A stretch of DNA of 55,118 bases from Archangium sp. (lineage in GTDB: Bacteria > Myxococcota > Myxococcia > Myxococcales > Myxococcaceae): the NCBI GenBank assembly GCA_030695565.1, contig JAUYRZ010000119.1, positions 1 through 55,118 on the forward strand, given 5' to 3'. The notes under the pieces were generated by a model, which searched no databases, had not been told where the DNA came from, and worked only from the letters and a program-made list of their open reading frames with translations. A program made the translations under genes and the position numbers. Shown piece after piece: positions 7,781-16,112 of the stretch (the first letter of the stretch is position 1; each line of letters starts with the position of its first letter).

Positions 7781-9415
7781 CTATTCCTGGAAGAGCTCGC
7801 AAGCCAAGACCGGCATGGTGGCACCGTCACGCCCTCCGACGAGCAGCACACGTCCGTCGGCGAGCAGCGTCGCGGAGTGGATGCCTCGCGCAGTGCCCAT
7901 CTGCGCGATGACCGCGACGGAGGACATCGCGGGGTCCAGGAGGCCCGCGCTGGAGGTTGCGATGCTTCCCGCGTAGCCGCCCGCGAACAGCACCTTCCCG
8001 CTGCGCAGACGGGTCTGCGTCGGCCAACTGCGCAGCAGCGTCGAAGTCACGGGACTGAACTGACCCGTCGCAGGATCGTAGAGCTCTGGCGCAACTTCGC
8101 CTCCACCGATGAGCACGGTGCCGCTCGCGAGCAGCGTCGCTTCCTGCTGCGTCAGGCGCAGGGTCGAGGGCATGCCCGTCGCAGTGAAGCGCCCAGTCGC
8201 CGGGTCGAAGAGCTCGGCGTTCACCAGCGTCGAGGTGCCGCCGGCGATCAGCACCTTGCCGTTGGGGAGCAGCGTCGCCGAGTGCCATTGGCGCGGCGAA
8301 CTCATGGCCATCACCCCAGACGTCGCCCCCGTGGTGGCGTTGTAGAGCTCGGCGGTGGCACCCGGGCCCAGCGTGCCGTCGCCACCGGTGAAGAGCACGA
8401 GGCCGGAAGGAAGGAGCGTCGCGGTGAACAGTTGCCGGGCGACCGTCATGGGCGGCATCGGCACGAAGCGGCCGGTGGCGGGCTCGTACTTCTCGACGGT
8501 GTTGGTGGGCACTGCAGTGCCGTCACGGCCGCCAGCCAGAAGGACCGTTCCGTCAGGCAGCAGGGTAGCGGTGTGGCTGTCGCGTGCGCTCGGGGTGAAC
8601 GCGAGCGGCGTGAAGACGCCCGTCGAAGGGTCGTACAGCTCGGCGCTCGCGACGGGGAGCGGGCCGTTCGCCCCGCCCACCACGAGCACGCGCCCGTCAT
8701 TGAGCAGCGTCGCCGTGTGCCACCACCGGGCAGTGGAGAGTGCGCCGGTCGGGCTGAACCCGCTCGGGCCCGCTGGGCAGCACCCCGTGATGCAGGCGAC
8801 GAACCCGGGCGTGCACCCCCGATCGACCCCGGCGTCCACAACGCCTGCGTCCACAACGCCTGCGTCCACAACGCCTGCGTCCACAACGCCTGCGTCCACA
8901 ACGCCTGCGTCCACAATGCCTGCGTCCACAATGCCTGCGTCCACAATGCCTGCGTCCACAATGCCTGCGTCCACAACGCCTGCGTCCACAACGCCTGCGT
9001 CCACAATGCCCGCGTCCTGCGAGGCCACGAGCTCCGACTCGGCGCGAAGGGCGACGAGCACGGTCCCGAAGTCAGAGGTCACCGTCAGGGCCGTGGCGGT
9101 GACCCCGGCCGTCGACTGCCCTTCGAAGGTCAGCTCGACCGACGCCAGTTCCCCGGGCTGGATTGTCTGCGGCTTCGCCCCCACCGAGAAGCCCAGCGCG
9201 CCCTGACCGAGCTCCATCGACTCGAGCTTGAGCGCCGAGCGACCGGCGTTCTCGAGCTCGATCGCGCGGGTGCGCCTCATGCCTGGCCCGACGACCCCGA
9301 AGTCGACATAGCTGGGCCGAACTCGGAGCTCACCGCTGGTGCGCTCGACGACGACGCCGCACTGACAGCCAGACAGAGAGGCCAGGAGGAGCACGAGAGT
9401 GGCGCGAGGCATCAT
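7781..9415 (-). CDS. Kelch-type beta-propeller lipoprotein with VDAG linker
   Basis: This is a 544-residue exported lipoprotein. The lipobox is LASLSGC (Cys17). Residues about 30-128 resemble an ASH/HYDIN-type immunoglobulin domain (VDFGVVGPG...IELENAGRSALKL). Residues 134-196 are a linker of twelve [IV]VDAG pentapeptides, encoded by 15-bp tandem repeats. After a short Cys pair the rest is a kelch propeller of about seven blades, each with HTATLLxDGxVLxxGG and AELYDPxTGxF. Such propellers usually mediate extracellular protein or glycan contacts; the partner is unknown. The linker repeat is a multiple of three, so copy-number changes would alter length but not frame. The gene stands alone, separated by 169 bp from the convergent rnhA. 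Confidence 0.88.
   Translation of the reverse strand: MMPRATLVLLLASLSGCQCGVVVERTSGELRVRPSYVDFGVVGPGMRRTRAIELENAGRSALKLESMELGQGALGFSVGAKPQTIQPGELASVELTFEGQSTAGVTATALTVTSDFGTVLVALRAESELVASQDAGIVDAGVVDAGVVDAGIVDAGIVDAGIVDAGIVDAGVVDAGVVDAGVVDAGVVDAGVVDAGVDRGCTPGFVACITGCCPAGPSGFSPTGALSTARWWHTATLLNDGRVLVVGGANGPLPVASAELYDPSTGVFTPLAFTPSARDSHTATLLPDGTVLLAGGRDGTAVPTNTVEKYEPATGRFVPMPPMTVARQLFTATLLPSGLVLFTGGDGTLGPGATAELYNATTGATSGVMAMSSPRQWHSATLLPNGKVLIAGGTSTLVNAELFDPATGRFTATGMPSTLRLTQQEATLLASGTVLIGGGEVAPELYDPATGQFSPVTSTLLRSWPTQTRLRSGKVLFAGGYAGSIATSSAGLLDPAMSSVAVIAQMGTARGIHSATLLADGRVLLVGGRDGATMPVLACELFQE
8828..9016. repeat. 15-bp in-frame tandem repeat encoding the VDAG linker
   Basis: About twelve near-identical 15-bp units (CCTGCGTCCACAACG and a variant with AATG) encode the linker of the kelch lipoprotein on the minus strand. 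The two variants occur in blocks, suggesting duplication by slippage or recombination. Confidence 0.9.
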
Positions 9416-9565
9416 GGGCGCACGACCCCTGGGCTGCCCCTGAAGTGCAAAGGCCAGAAGCCACTGCCGGAAGAGCTGTCACCAACCCTCTGTTCGCGCG
9501 GGTGCAGCCAAGTTCGCGTTGGCTTTTGAGGCCCAGTCGCACATCTCTCCCAAGAGGGGCTTTCG

Positions 9566-9688
9566 ATGAGGGTCGTCATCTCGTTCGTTGTGCTCGCAAG
9601 GAGCGGCGTCGCCCAGAAACCGCGGGAGATTCTGACCGTGATGAGCGGCTTCGCCTCGCCCACTGCTCTTTCGAGTGAGCGCCGATGA
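9566..9688 (+). CDS. Small ORF translationally coupled to sensor kinase
   Basis: A 40-codon frame starts with ATG seven bases after AGAGGGG and ends in TGA overlapping the kinase ATG (ATGA). The peptide begins with a hydrophobic, signal-like stretch (MRVVISFVVLA) followed by a polar tail. It could be a leader peptide, the remnant of a secreted sensor partner, or a device that sets kinase translation. The strong ribosome-binding site and the coupling are the only support. The remaining 9416-9565 region shows no gene. Confidence 0.35.
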   Translation: MRVVISFVVLARSGVAQKPREILTVMSGFASPTALSSERR

Positions 9689-11082
9689 GCCTGCGACGCG
9701 CGTTTCTGGTCTTCGCGGCGGGGCTCGGCTTCCTCGGCCTCATTGGCGCCGGGGGCCTGATCTTGTTCACGACGGCGCTTCATCGCATCGCCGCGAGCGT
9801 GGAGGACACCGTCGAGAGCGTGCGGATCACCGAGGAGTTCGAGATCGAGCTCCTCAGCCACTGGGGAACCCAGGACAACCTCGCGCTGGTCGCGACCGAG
9901 GGCCGATTGCGCCAGCACCTGGCTGACGCAGCTCGCTTCGTTGGCAGCGACCAGGAGCAAGCCCTTCTCACCCGCATGAGCTCAGAGCTGGATGCGTACA
10001 TCGAGTCATCTGACCGGGTCCCTGTCACCGAGAGCTCCCTGGCGCTGCGTCGCGACAGCACCGGGTCGCAGTTCGAGGCCCTGTTCGCTTCGGCAGGCGA
10101 GCTCGTGCGGACGAACGTAGAGCAGAGTCGAGAGTTGAGGCGCCTGGCGGCGGCGTGGGATCGCAAGGCGAACCTGCTGGGCACCGCGCTCATCGTGATT
10201 CTCATTGGAGGTCTGGTCGCGCTCGCCCTCTTTGTCCGGCGCGCAGTGTTTGGACCGGCGGTCTCGATTGCCGACGCAGTCGAACGGTATTCGAAAGGAG
10301 AACGGAGCTCACGTGCGCCAGAGCGAGGTGCAGCTGAGTTTCGAAACATCGCGTACCGTTTCAACGACATGGCCTCGGCGCTCGAGCAGCAGCGCGAGCA
10401 GCAGATGACGTTCCTCGCAGGAGTCGCCCACGACCTCCGCAACCCCTTGTCCGTCTTGAAGCTGGCGGGCGGGCTGATCTCACCTCAAAGGCCGCTCCCT
10501 CCCGAGGCTCAAATCAGAGAGTCCTGGGCGCGCATTCGACGGCAGATCGAGCGACTCGAGCGCATGGTCTCCGACTTTCTGGACACCGCGAGTATCGAGG
10601 CGGGAACCCTGGAGCTCCAAGTCGAGTCAGCTGACCTCAAAGAGCTCGCACGAGCCACGATCCACCTCTTCGAACCCACCGCGCCCGCTCACCGGCTGCG
10701 CCTCAGCGCGCCTCGTGATGCAGTGCTCGTGGCGTGCGATCCGATGCGGATCGAGCAGGTCTTGAACAACCTGGTCAGCAACGCCATCAAGTACTCGCCG
10801 CGTGGTGGCGAGGTGAGCGTGGTCATCGAACATGAAGACGAGGCCATCGTTCTCACGGTCACGGACGAGGGGGTCGGCATCTCGCCCGAGGATCTCGGGC
10901 ACCTCTTCGAGGCATTTGGCCGCACCAGCACCGCGAGGGCCTCGGCCAAGGGCGTCGGTCTCGGGCTCTTCGTCGCGCGCCGAATCGTGGAGTCACACGG
11001 GGGCCGCCTCACCGTCGAGAGCACCCCCGGCAAGGGCTCCAGCTTTCGCGTCGAGTTCCCTGCGCGGCCGAGCCTTGCTTGA
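9685..11082 (+). CDS. Membrane sensor histidine kinase (periplasmic loop-HAMP-HisKA-HATPase)
   Basis: The 465-residue kinase has transmembrane segments at about 7-31 and 166-186. These enclose a helical periplasmic sensor region (about 32-160) like the four-helix-bundle class. A HAMP linker (about 187-240) leads to HisKA with His249 in FLAGVAHDLRNPL. The ATPase domain has LNNLVSNAIKYSP (N box), TDEGVGISPED (G1) and GVGLGLFVARRIVESHGG (G2). There is no receiver domain and no adjacent response regulator; the next gene is a convergent hybrid kinase. The start ATG overlaps the stop of a 40-codon upstream frame. Confidence 0.92.
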   Translation: MSLRRAFLVFAAGLGFLGLIGAGGLILFTTALHRIAASVEDTVESVRITEEFEIELLSHWGTQDNLALVATEGRLRQHLADAARFVGSDQEQALLTRMSSELDAYIESSDRVPVTESSLALRRDSTGSQFEALFASAGELVRTNVEQSRELRRLAAAWDRKANLLGTALIVILIGGLVALALFVRRAVFGPAVSIADAVERYSKGERSSRAPERGAAEFRNIAYRFNDMASALEQQREQQMTFLAGVAHDLRNPLSVLKLAGGLISPQRPLPPEAQIRESWARIRRQIERLERMVSDFLDTASIEAGTLELQVESADLKELARATIHLFEPTAPAHRLRLSAPRDAVLVACDPMRIEQVLNNLVSNAIKYSPRGGEVSVVIEHEDEAIVLTVTDEGVGISPEDLGHLFEAFGRTSTARASAKGVGLGLFVARRIVESHGGRLTVESTPGKGSSFRVEFPARPSLA

Positions 11083-11132
11083 CGCTCCACGGTTGCTCGA
11101 CGGCTCTGCGTGTCACGCACGACTCGAAGGCC

Positions 11133-13163
11133 TCAGCTCGGGGACGAGCCCAGCACCTTGGCGATCACCCGGGACAGCAGCTCGGGATCGCACGGCTTCT
11201 CCAGCGTGTGGTGCGGCCAGCGGGCAAGGAACTCCCTCGCCCCGGGGGTGAACGCCCCGCCGGTCATGATCACGATCCGCGGCATCAACGCGGGGGCGAT
11301 CCGCTCGACCTCCGCGACGAACTCCATGCCGTTGAGCTCGGGCATCATCAGGTCGCAGAGCACCACGTCCCACCGCTCGCCGCGCCGCGTGGCCTCCAGC
11401 GCCTGGCGGGACCGGGTGGTGTACTCGGCGTCATGCTCCTCGGTGAGCAGCCGCTGCAGCGAGAGGCCCACGTTCTCGACGTCGTCGATGATCAACACCC
11501 GCCCGCGGCGCGCGGCCCGGGCGGTGCCCGTCGATTGGCGAGGGGCGGCTGCGGGCGCCTGGGTGACGGAGGCCGCCTCGAGCTCGATCCGCGCGGTGGC
11601 CCCCCGGCCGGGGTTGTTCTCCAGGGCCACCGTCCCGCCCATCGAGGTGACGATGGAGTGGCAGATCGCCAGCCCAAGGCCAGTGCCTTCCCCCACCGGC
11701 TTGGTGGTGAAGAAGGGGTCGAAGATCCGGGAGAACAGCTCAGGGGGAACTCCGGTCCCGCTGTCGCTCACCTCGACGGCCACGCGCCCGTTGGCGAGGC
11801 GGGTGGTGCGAATGAGCACCTCGTTCTCCTCAGCGCGCCCGTCGGGCATCGCCTGGGCGGCGTTGATCAGCATGTTGACCAGCACTTGCCCCAGCCTGGC
11901 GGCGTTGCCCCGCACCAGCGGGACGTCCCCGTGCTCGACGCGGATGTGGGCGCGGTGGCGCAGCTCGTTCTTCGCCATGCTCAGCGCGGACTCGATCACC
12001 GGCTTGACGTCGATCGCCCCGGTGGGCGCTGCCTCCGGGCGAGAGAAGGTCTTGAGGTCGCGGACGATCGACTGCACCCGCTCCACCCCATGGAGCGCGT
12101 CGTCGAGGGCGCAGAGCACCTCCGGCGAGGCCACCCCGCTGAGCAGGCGCCGGGCATGGTGGACGTTGCTGGACACGTAGGTGAGCGGGTTGTTGACCTC
12201 GTGCGCCACGCCGGCGGCGAGGGTACCCACCGAGGCCATCCGGTCGGTGAGGGCCAGCCGCGCCTCCAGCATCCGCTGCTCGGTGACGTCCACCATCGCC
12301 CCCACCATCCGTCGCGCAGCGCCGTCGATGCCCCGCTCCAGCACGCCCCGGTCCACGATGATCGCCCAGGTCCCGTCGCCACGGCGGAAGCGGTATTCGT
12401 CGCGCCACACCCCGCTCCCGCTGGCAGCGTGCTGGGAGAGCCCGTCCATGACCCGAGGGAGATCGTCGGGGTGAACGTGAGCCATCCACCACTGCAGGTT
12501 GGGGCGGACCTTGCCGGGGGCGAAGCCCAACCGCTCGATCGCGTCGTTCCAGGTGATGTGGTCGGTCGAGAGGTTCCAATCCCAGACCAGGTCCTGGAGC
12601 GCGCTGGAGAGCAGCTCGTAGCGCGCCTCTGCCTGTCGCCGGGCGTGGGCCTCGAGCGCGCCGGCGATCATCCCGCCTACGGAGAGCGCGAAGTCGACCT
12701 CGTGCTCGGTCCATCGGCGGGGCCGAGGGCCCACGTGCTCGTGACAAATCACCCCCACCAGCGCCCCGCCCTTCCAGACCGGCACGTCGAGGAGCGCGCG
12801 GATCTGGTGGAGGCGGAAGTACGGCTCGTTGAACTCGGACGTCCGGGAGTCGGCGAGGGCGTCGGCGGCGTCGATCACCCGGTTCGCGAGCAGGGCTGCG
12901 AAGTAGGCGGGGAAGTCGACCGCGAGCAGCTCACCGCCCACGCTCAGCGCCCCGGTGCTCAGCTGGAAGAGCTGATCACAGTGAATGCGCGACCGATCCT
13001 CGGAGAGTCGCCAGAAGCTGACCCGCTCCACCTCCAGTGCGCGCGCGTCCGCTTCGAGGATCCCCGGCAGCGCGCTCTCCAGCCGGGACTTGTCCAACTG
13101 CACCAGCTCGAGGAGCGCTCGCCGCTGCCGCGCGAAGGAGTCTGGGAGAGGGGTCGACATCAT
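11133..13163 (-). CDS. Cytosolic hybrid sensor kinase (GAF-PAS-HisKA-HATPase-REC)
   Basis: This is a soluble hybrid kinase of 676 residues from the ATG at 13163, with a second ATG directly after it. An upstream extension to 13223 is less likely. A GAF-like domain spans about 15-175 (SFWRLSEDRSRIHC to VGVICHEHVG). A PAS domain with the HPDD and EYRFRRGDGTW signatures spans about 185-295. HisKA of the NtrB type follows (TLAAGVAHEVNNPLTYV, His about 321). The ATPase domain has LVNMLINAAQAMP, DSGTGVP and FFTTKPVGEGTGLGLAI. A C-terminal receiver (about 545-670) has LIIDDVENVG and the acceptor Asp in LCDLMMPELNG. No membrane segments were seen. It converges on the kinase at 9685-11082 with a 50-bp gap; no separate response regulator is nearby. 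Confidence 0.92.
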   Translation of the reverse strand: MMSTPLPDSFARQRRALLELVQLDKSRLESALPGILEADARALEVERVSFWRLSEDRSRIHCDQLFQLSTGALSVGGELLAVDFPAYFAALLANRVIDAADALADSRTSEFNEPYFRLHQIRALLDVPVWKGGALVGVICHEHVGPRPRRWTEHEVDFALSVGGMIAGALEAHARRQAEARYELLSSALQDLVWDWNLSTDHITWNDAIERLGFAPGKVRPNLQWWMAHVHPDDLPRVMDGLSQHAASGSGVWRDEYRFRRGDGTWAIIVDRGVLERGIDGAARRMVGAMVDVTEQRMLEARLALTDRMASVGTLAAGVAHEVNNPLTYVSSNVHHARRLLSGVASPEVLCALDDALHGVERVQSIVRDLKTFSRPEAAPTGAIDVKPVIESALSMAKNELRHRAHIRVEHGDVPLVRGNAARLGQVLVNMLINAAQAMPDGRAEENEVLIRTTRLANGRVAVEVSDSGTGVPPELFSRIFDPFFTTKPVGEGTGLGLAICHSIVTSMGGTVALENNPGRGATARIELEAASVTQAPAAAPRQSTGTARAARRGRVLIIDDVENVGLSLQRLLTEEHDAEYTTRSRQALEATRRGERWDVVLCDLMMPELNGMEFVAEVERIAPALMPRIVIMTGGAFTPGAREFLARWPHHTLEKPCDPELLSRVIAKVLGSSPS

Positions 13164-13489
13164 TGAGCTCTTGCGGGTGTGAACGTCTTCCGGGTGAAGG
13201 GTAGCCGAGCCGGCTGGCGGCACCCAAAGGCGAATGAGAGGGCGCTCTTCGGCCCAGGCGCTCGGTTCGCCGGGTTGAACTTCTTGTTTCCCACTGGGAG
13301 CGCTGGCGCGAGGTCAACGTGGCCGGCTGGCGGCGCTCTCGGAAGACTTCAGATGATCAAGCGCTCGTAAGTTCGTTCGCGGCCCCTCACCCCGCTGCGC
13401 AGGGAGAGGGAGCCGAGCTGCACGAACTTCTGATTCGCCTCACCAGTTCCAGCGCCCGCACACCGCCGCGAATCGGCCAAGATGCGCGC
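13164..13489. other. Intergenic region with one palindromic repeat
   Basis: This divergent gap of about 326 bp lies between the hybrid kinase and the LRR-like gene. It holds one copy of the dispersed repeat (13383-13412). No convincing gene or terminator was seen. A start further upstream for the LRR-like gene would have to read through the repeat. Confidence 0.5.
13383..13412 (-). repeat. Dispersed palindromic repeat, copy E
   Basis: CCCCTCACCCCGCTGCGCAG followed by GGAGAGGGAG. This is a single copy in the leader region about 78 bases upstream of the LRR-like gene. Confidence 0.75.
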
Positions 13490-14524
13490 ATGCTCCCGGT
13501 GCCTGAAGCACTGCTCGATGGCATCGCCGCTCAGCCCGACGAGGTGGGCGTGTGGGAGGTGCTCACCGACTATCTGCTTGAGCACGACGCACCCGGCGCC
13601 ACGCTCGCGCGCTGCGACCTGGAGCTGTTTCGCGGCATCTCCAACCCCGAGCTGCTCGGTGCCCTGGCCGACGCGCGCGCCCAGCGGCCCAAACTTCCCT
13701 ACGAGCCATACGGCGGCTTCGAGGCGACGTGGCGCTGCGGCTTCGTGGTGACTTTCTCGGCGTCGACGCGACTCGCGGGAGCGCAGTTGGCGAAGGTGCT
13801 CGCTGCTCCGGCGCTCGCGGGCCTGCATCGGCTGCGTTTCGAAGACACCACGCCGTGGGAGGGCCGCTACGCCGGCCTGGACGAAGTGGGCGGCGGGGCC
13901 TTGTTGCCTCCGATTTCGCAGCGGCTGGCTGAGTTGTGTACGGCGGTGACTTCGCACCTGCGGCGCTTCTCGTTGCATCTGGAGCTGCGCACGGTGCCGC
14001 TGGTCGCTCCGGAGTTGACGCGTGCACTGGAGGCGCTCGCCGCGGGTTTGCCGAAGAAGGTGGAGCGGGTGGATCTCTCGTTGTCCGAACTGGGAGAAGC
14101 TTCGGTCGACGCGTTGGCTGCGCTGTCGAGGCGGGTGAAGCAGGTCAACCTCGACGGCACCACGTTGAGCGTCTTGCAGGAGAGCTCGTTGCACCGGCTG
14201 CTCGACAGCGCGCCGCAGACCACCTTCTTCCTCGGCGGCACGGGTTTGTCATCGCGTCAGCTCTCGCATCCCCGGGTGGAGTGGCTGGCGCCCGACGTGG
14301 TGGCCTGCCTCGAGGATCAACACGGCGCGCTCACGCCGCTCTCGGCTGATCGACCGCACGACGGCTTTCGGTCACCGTCGTGGCCGGGGTTGAGTCAGTA
14401 CTTGAAGCGCGAGCTGCTCGGTTGGTCGCGCGTCGATGGTTCGGCGATCGAAGACCGGGCCCTGCTGCTCATCGACGGCCAGGTCTGGAAGTTCACTTCC
14501 CGAGAACGTCGAACGCGGCGTTGA
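13490..14524 (+). CDS. TIGR02996-like / leucine-rich-repeat-like protein
   Basis: This is a 344-residue protein starting at ATG 13490. Its N-terminus (EALLDGIAAQPDEVGVWEVL then TDYLLEHDAPGA) fits the TIGR02996 repeat-companion domain, which is expanded in myxobacteria and planctomycetes. The middle (about 190-290) has irregular leucine-rich strands such as VERVDLSLSELG and VKQVNLDGTTLSVL, as often follows that domain. The end (LLLIDGQVWKFTSRERRTRR) is basic. There is no signal peptide, so it is probably cytoplasmic, with a protein-interaction role only inferred. The last 32 bp overlap the convergent hydrolase gene tail-to-tail. An in-frame extension to 13319 would include the repeat copy and looks spurious. 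Confidence 0.75.
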   Translation: MLPVPEALLDGIAAQPDEVGVWEVLTDYLLEHDAPGATLARCDLELFRGISNPELLGALADARAQRPKLPYEPYGGFEATWRCGFVVTFSASTRLAGAQLAKVLAAPALAGLHRLRFEDTTPWEGRYAGLDEVGGGALLPPISQRLAELCTAVTSHLRRFSLHLELRTVPLVAPELTRALEALAAGLPKKVERVDLSLSELGEASVDALAALSRRVKQVNLDGTTLSVLQESSLHRLLDSAPQTTFFLGGTGLSSRQLSHPRVEWLAPDVVACLEDQHGALTPLSADRPHDGFRSPSWPGLSQYLKRELLGWSRVDGSAIEDRALLLIDGQVWKFTSRERRTRR

Positions 14525-15554
14525 CCACGCCGGAGTACTGCACCTGCCAGAGGTGGGCGAGCGGGGTGTTGTGCGGGCCCTCCATGCGGACCGTCTTCGC
14601 GCCGGGCAGGTCGAGCTGGGCCGAGGGCATGTAGCCATCGCCGTCTTCGAAGACGCCCTTCTTCGGGCCGAGCGTGGGTGTGCCGGTGGTGCCGATGATG
14701 GTGACGCCGCCGGCGACCTGGCCGCGCTGGCGCTCCCAGTTGGTGTTGAGGTCGTTGATCATCTTCGAGCCGACCGCGAGCTCGCGTGAGGCGTCGTCGA
14801 CGTTCTTCACCGGGTTGCCCACCACGCTGCCGATGTTGCCGAGGTAGGTGCCGTGCGAGGCGGGGCCGATCATCACGGCGTGTTCGACCTTCGGGCCCTT
14901 CGAGGGGTCGCGGCCGTCGAGGTAGAGGCGGAAGTCGGTGGCGCCGGCGCTGTGGGTGACCACGTCGACTCCACCCTGGCCGGTGGCGGCGGCGATGCGC
15001 TCCATCGCGCGGGCGATCTGCGGGGCCTTCATGGTGGGGGAGGCCCACGGGTCGCGGTACTCGACCTCGAAGAGCTTGGCGCCCTTGAGCTCGGCGGCGG
15101 TGGCTTCGCGGCCCTGCTGATCACCGATGCGGAACTTGTCCTGGCTGGCGACGTAGACGACGACCGGGCCGTTGGCCTTGTTGGTGGCGAGCTGATCACC
15201 CATGCGGTCGAAGCTCTTGGCCGGCATGGTGAGCCCGGGGATCATCACCACCGGGCGCTTCAAGGTGGGAGGCGCCTGCAGCGGGCCGTACGCCACGCGC
15301 TGGGGGCCCTGCAGCTTCTCGATGGGGCCGTTGGGCTGGAGCTTGTTGAACACGCGATCGGACATCCAATCTTTGCTCGCGTTGAACAGGTCGATCTTCG
15401 GGCCGGGGCCCTGGCGGAAGGTCTCCACGACGCGACCGACCGCTTTCGGAGCCCATCCAGTGGCCTTCGCAGCGGGAGCGGCGGCTTTCGGCGCAACGAC
15501 GGGAGCCTTGACGGGAGCGGCGACAGCGGGACGGGTGATTCGAGCGAGTGCCAT
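14493..15554 (-). CDS. Alpha/beta hydrolase (lipase-like)
   Basis: The 353-residue protein starts at ATG 15554 (MALARITRPAVAAP). A 90-residue Ala/Pro-rich N-terminus without a clear signal peptide precedes the catalytic domain. The oxyanion region is VVMIPGLTMPAKSFDRM, the nucleophile elbow is VDVVTHSAGATDFR (Ser within T-H-S-A-G), and a late HNTPLAHLW segment can supply the histidine. GxSxG is replaced by HSAG, as in some PGAP1- or triacylglycerol-lipase-like enzymes. Substrate is unknown. Its 3' end overlaps the convergent LRR-like gene by 32 bp. Similar proteins in myxobacteria are annotated as lipases, but specificity cannot be read from sequence. Confidence 0.78.
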   Translation of the reverse strand: MALARITRPAVAAPVKAPVVAPKAAAPAAKATGWAPKAVGRVVETFRQGPGPKIDLFNASKDWMSDRVFNKLQPNGPIEKLQGPQRVAYGPLQAPPTLKRPVVMIPGLTMPAKSFDRMGDQLATNKANGPVVVYVASQDKFRIGDQQGREATAAELKGAKLFEVEYRDPWASPTMKAPQIARAMERIAAATGQGGVDVVTHSAGATDFRLYLDGRDPSKGPKVEHAVMIGPASHGTYLGNIGSVVGNPVKNVDDASRELAVGSKMINDLNTNWERQRGQVAGGVTIIGTTGTPTLGPKKGVFEDGDGYMPSAQLDLPGAKTVRMEGPHNTPLAHLWQVQYSGVVNAAFDVLGK

Positions 15555-15626
15555 GAAGTGATTGTCGGCGGAGGTGCGTTTCAGTTCATCGGCAGCAGGC
15601 GACAAAAGACGTGCAGATCGCGCCAT

Positions 15627-15652
15627 CTTTGAGAAAGGGTCAGGGTGAGGGC
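15627..15652 (+). repeat. Degraded half-copy of the dispersed repeat, copy F
   Basis: GAGAAAGGGTCAGGGTGAGGGC keeps the right arm and tail of the repeat but not the left arm. It lies just upstream of the ATG at 15662. Confidence 0.55.
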
Positions 15653-15661
15653 CGCACGAAG

Positions 15662-16063
15662 ATGAAACAAGACGAGTTGCCAGAAGCAGTGAAGAGCACG
15701 GTCCTCCACGGCACCGGAGTCGATCAAGACATCGAAGTCGGCGTGACGTTCGGCTGGCAGCTGCGCGCCAACGCACCTCTCATTCGCGTGTTCGTGAACG
15801 ACGTCGAGGCGACCGAGCCGGGTGGCCCCGAGAAGGGATTGATCGCAGCCTTCGAGCTGATGGTCGGCCAGAAGCGAGCCTCGATGAAGAAGAAGGCGCT
15901 CGCAGGATTGGTCGCGGTCGTTCACGTGCGAATTCCGTATCCCCGATTCGACGGCGCCCGACTCGAAGACGACGCCGCGCGACTCGCGGTGCGTAACGTG
16001 GTCACGCGAACGATCAACGCAGCACCCAACTGGTGGAGTTCACTGCACGCAGCAATGCGCTGA
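15662..16063 (+). CDS. Conserved hypothetical protein upstream of macro-domain gene
   Basis: This is a 133-residue soluble protein beginning MKQDELPEAVKSTVLHG. It alternates beta-strand-like segments (EVGVTFGWQLRANAPLIRVF) with a Lys-rich helix (KRASMKKKALAGLVAVVHV) and a C-terminal helix ending WWSSLHAAMR. I recognise no domain. ATG 15662 is chosen because the sequence before it is a repeat fragment. The macro-domain gene begins 49 bp downstream on the same strand, so the two are likely cotranscribed. Confidence 0.65.
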   Translation: MKQDELPEAVKSTVLHGTGVDQDIEVGVTFGWQLRANAPLIRVFVNDVEATEPGGPEKGLIAAFELMVGQKRASMKKKALAGLVAVVHVRIPYPRFDGARLEDDAARLAVRNVVTRTINAAPNWWSSLHAAMR

Positions 16064-16112
16064 ACAAGGAGGGCGGGATGGCGTGGTTCGATCGGCTAAT
16101 CTGCCGTGCACC

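Noticed and set aside
8828-9016. Short regularly repeated DNA that could suggest a CRISPR array
   Set aside because: Units are 15 bp with no spacers and encode VDAG repeats in frame of a lipoprotein.
11079-13166. Long open frame on the plus strand
   Set aside because: It is His/Gly/Arg-rich, without motifs, and lies antisense to a full hybrid kinase with all domain signatures.
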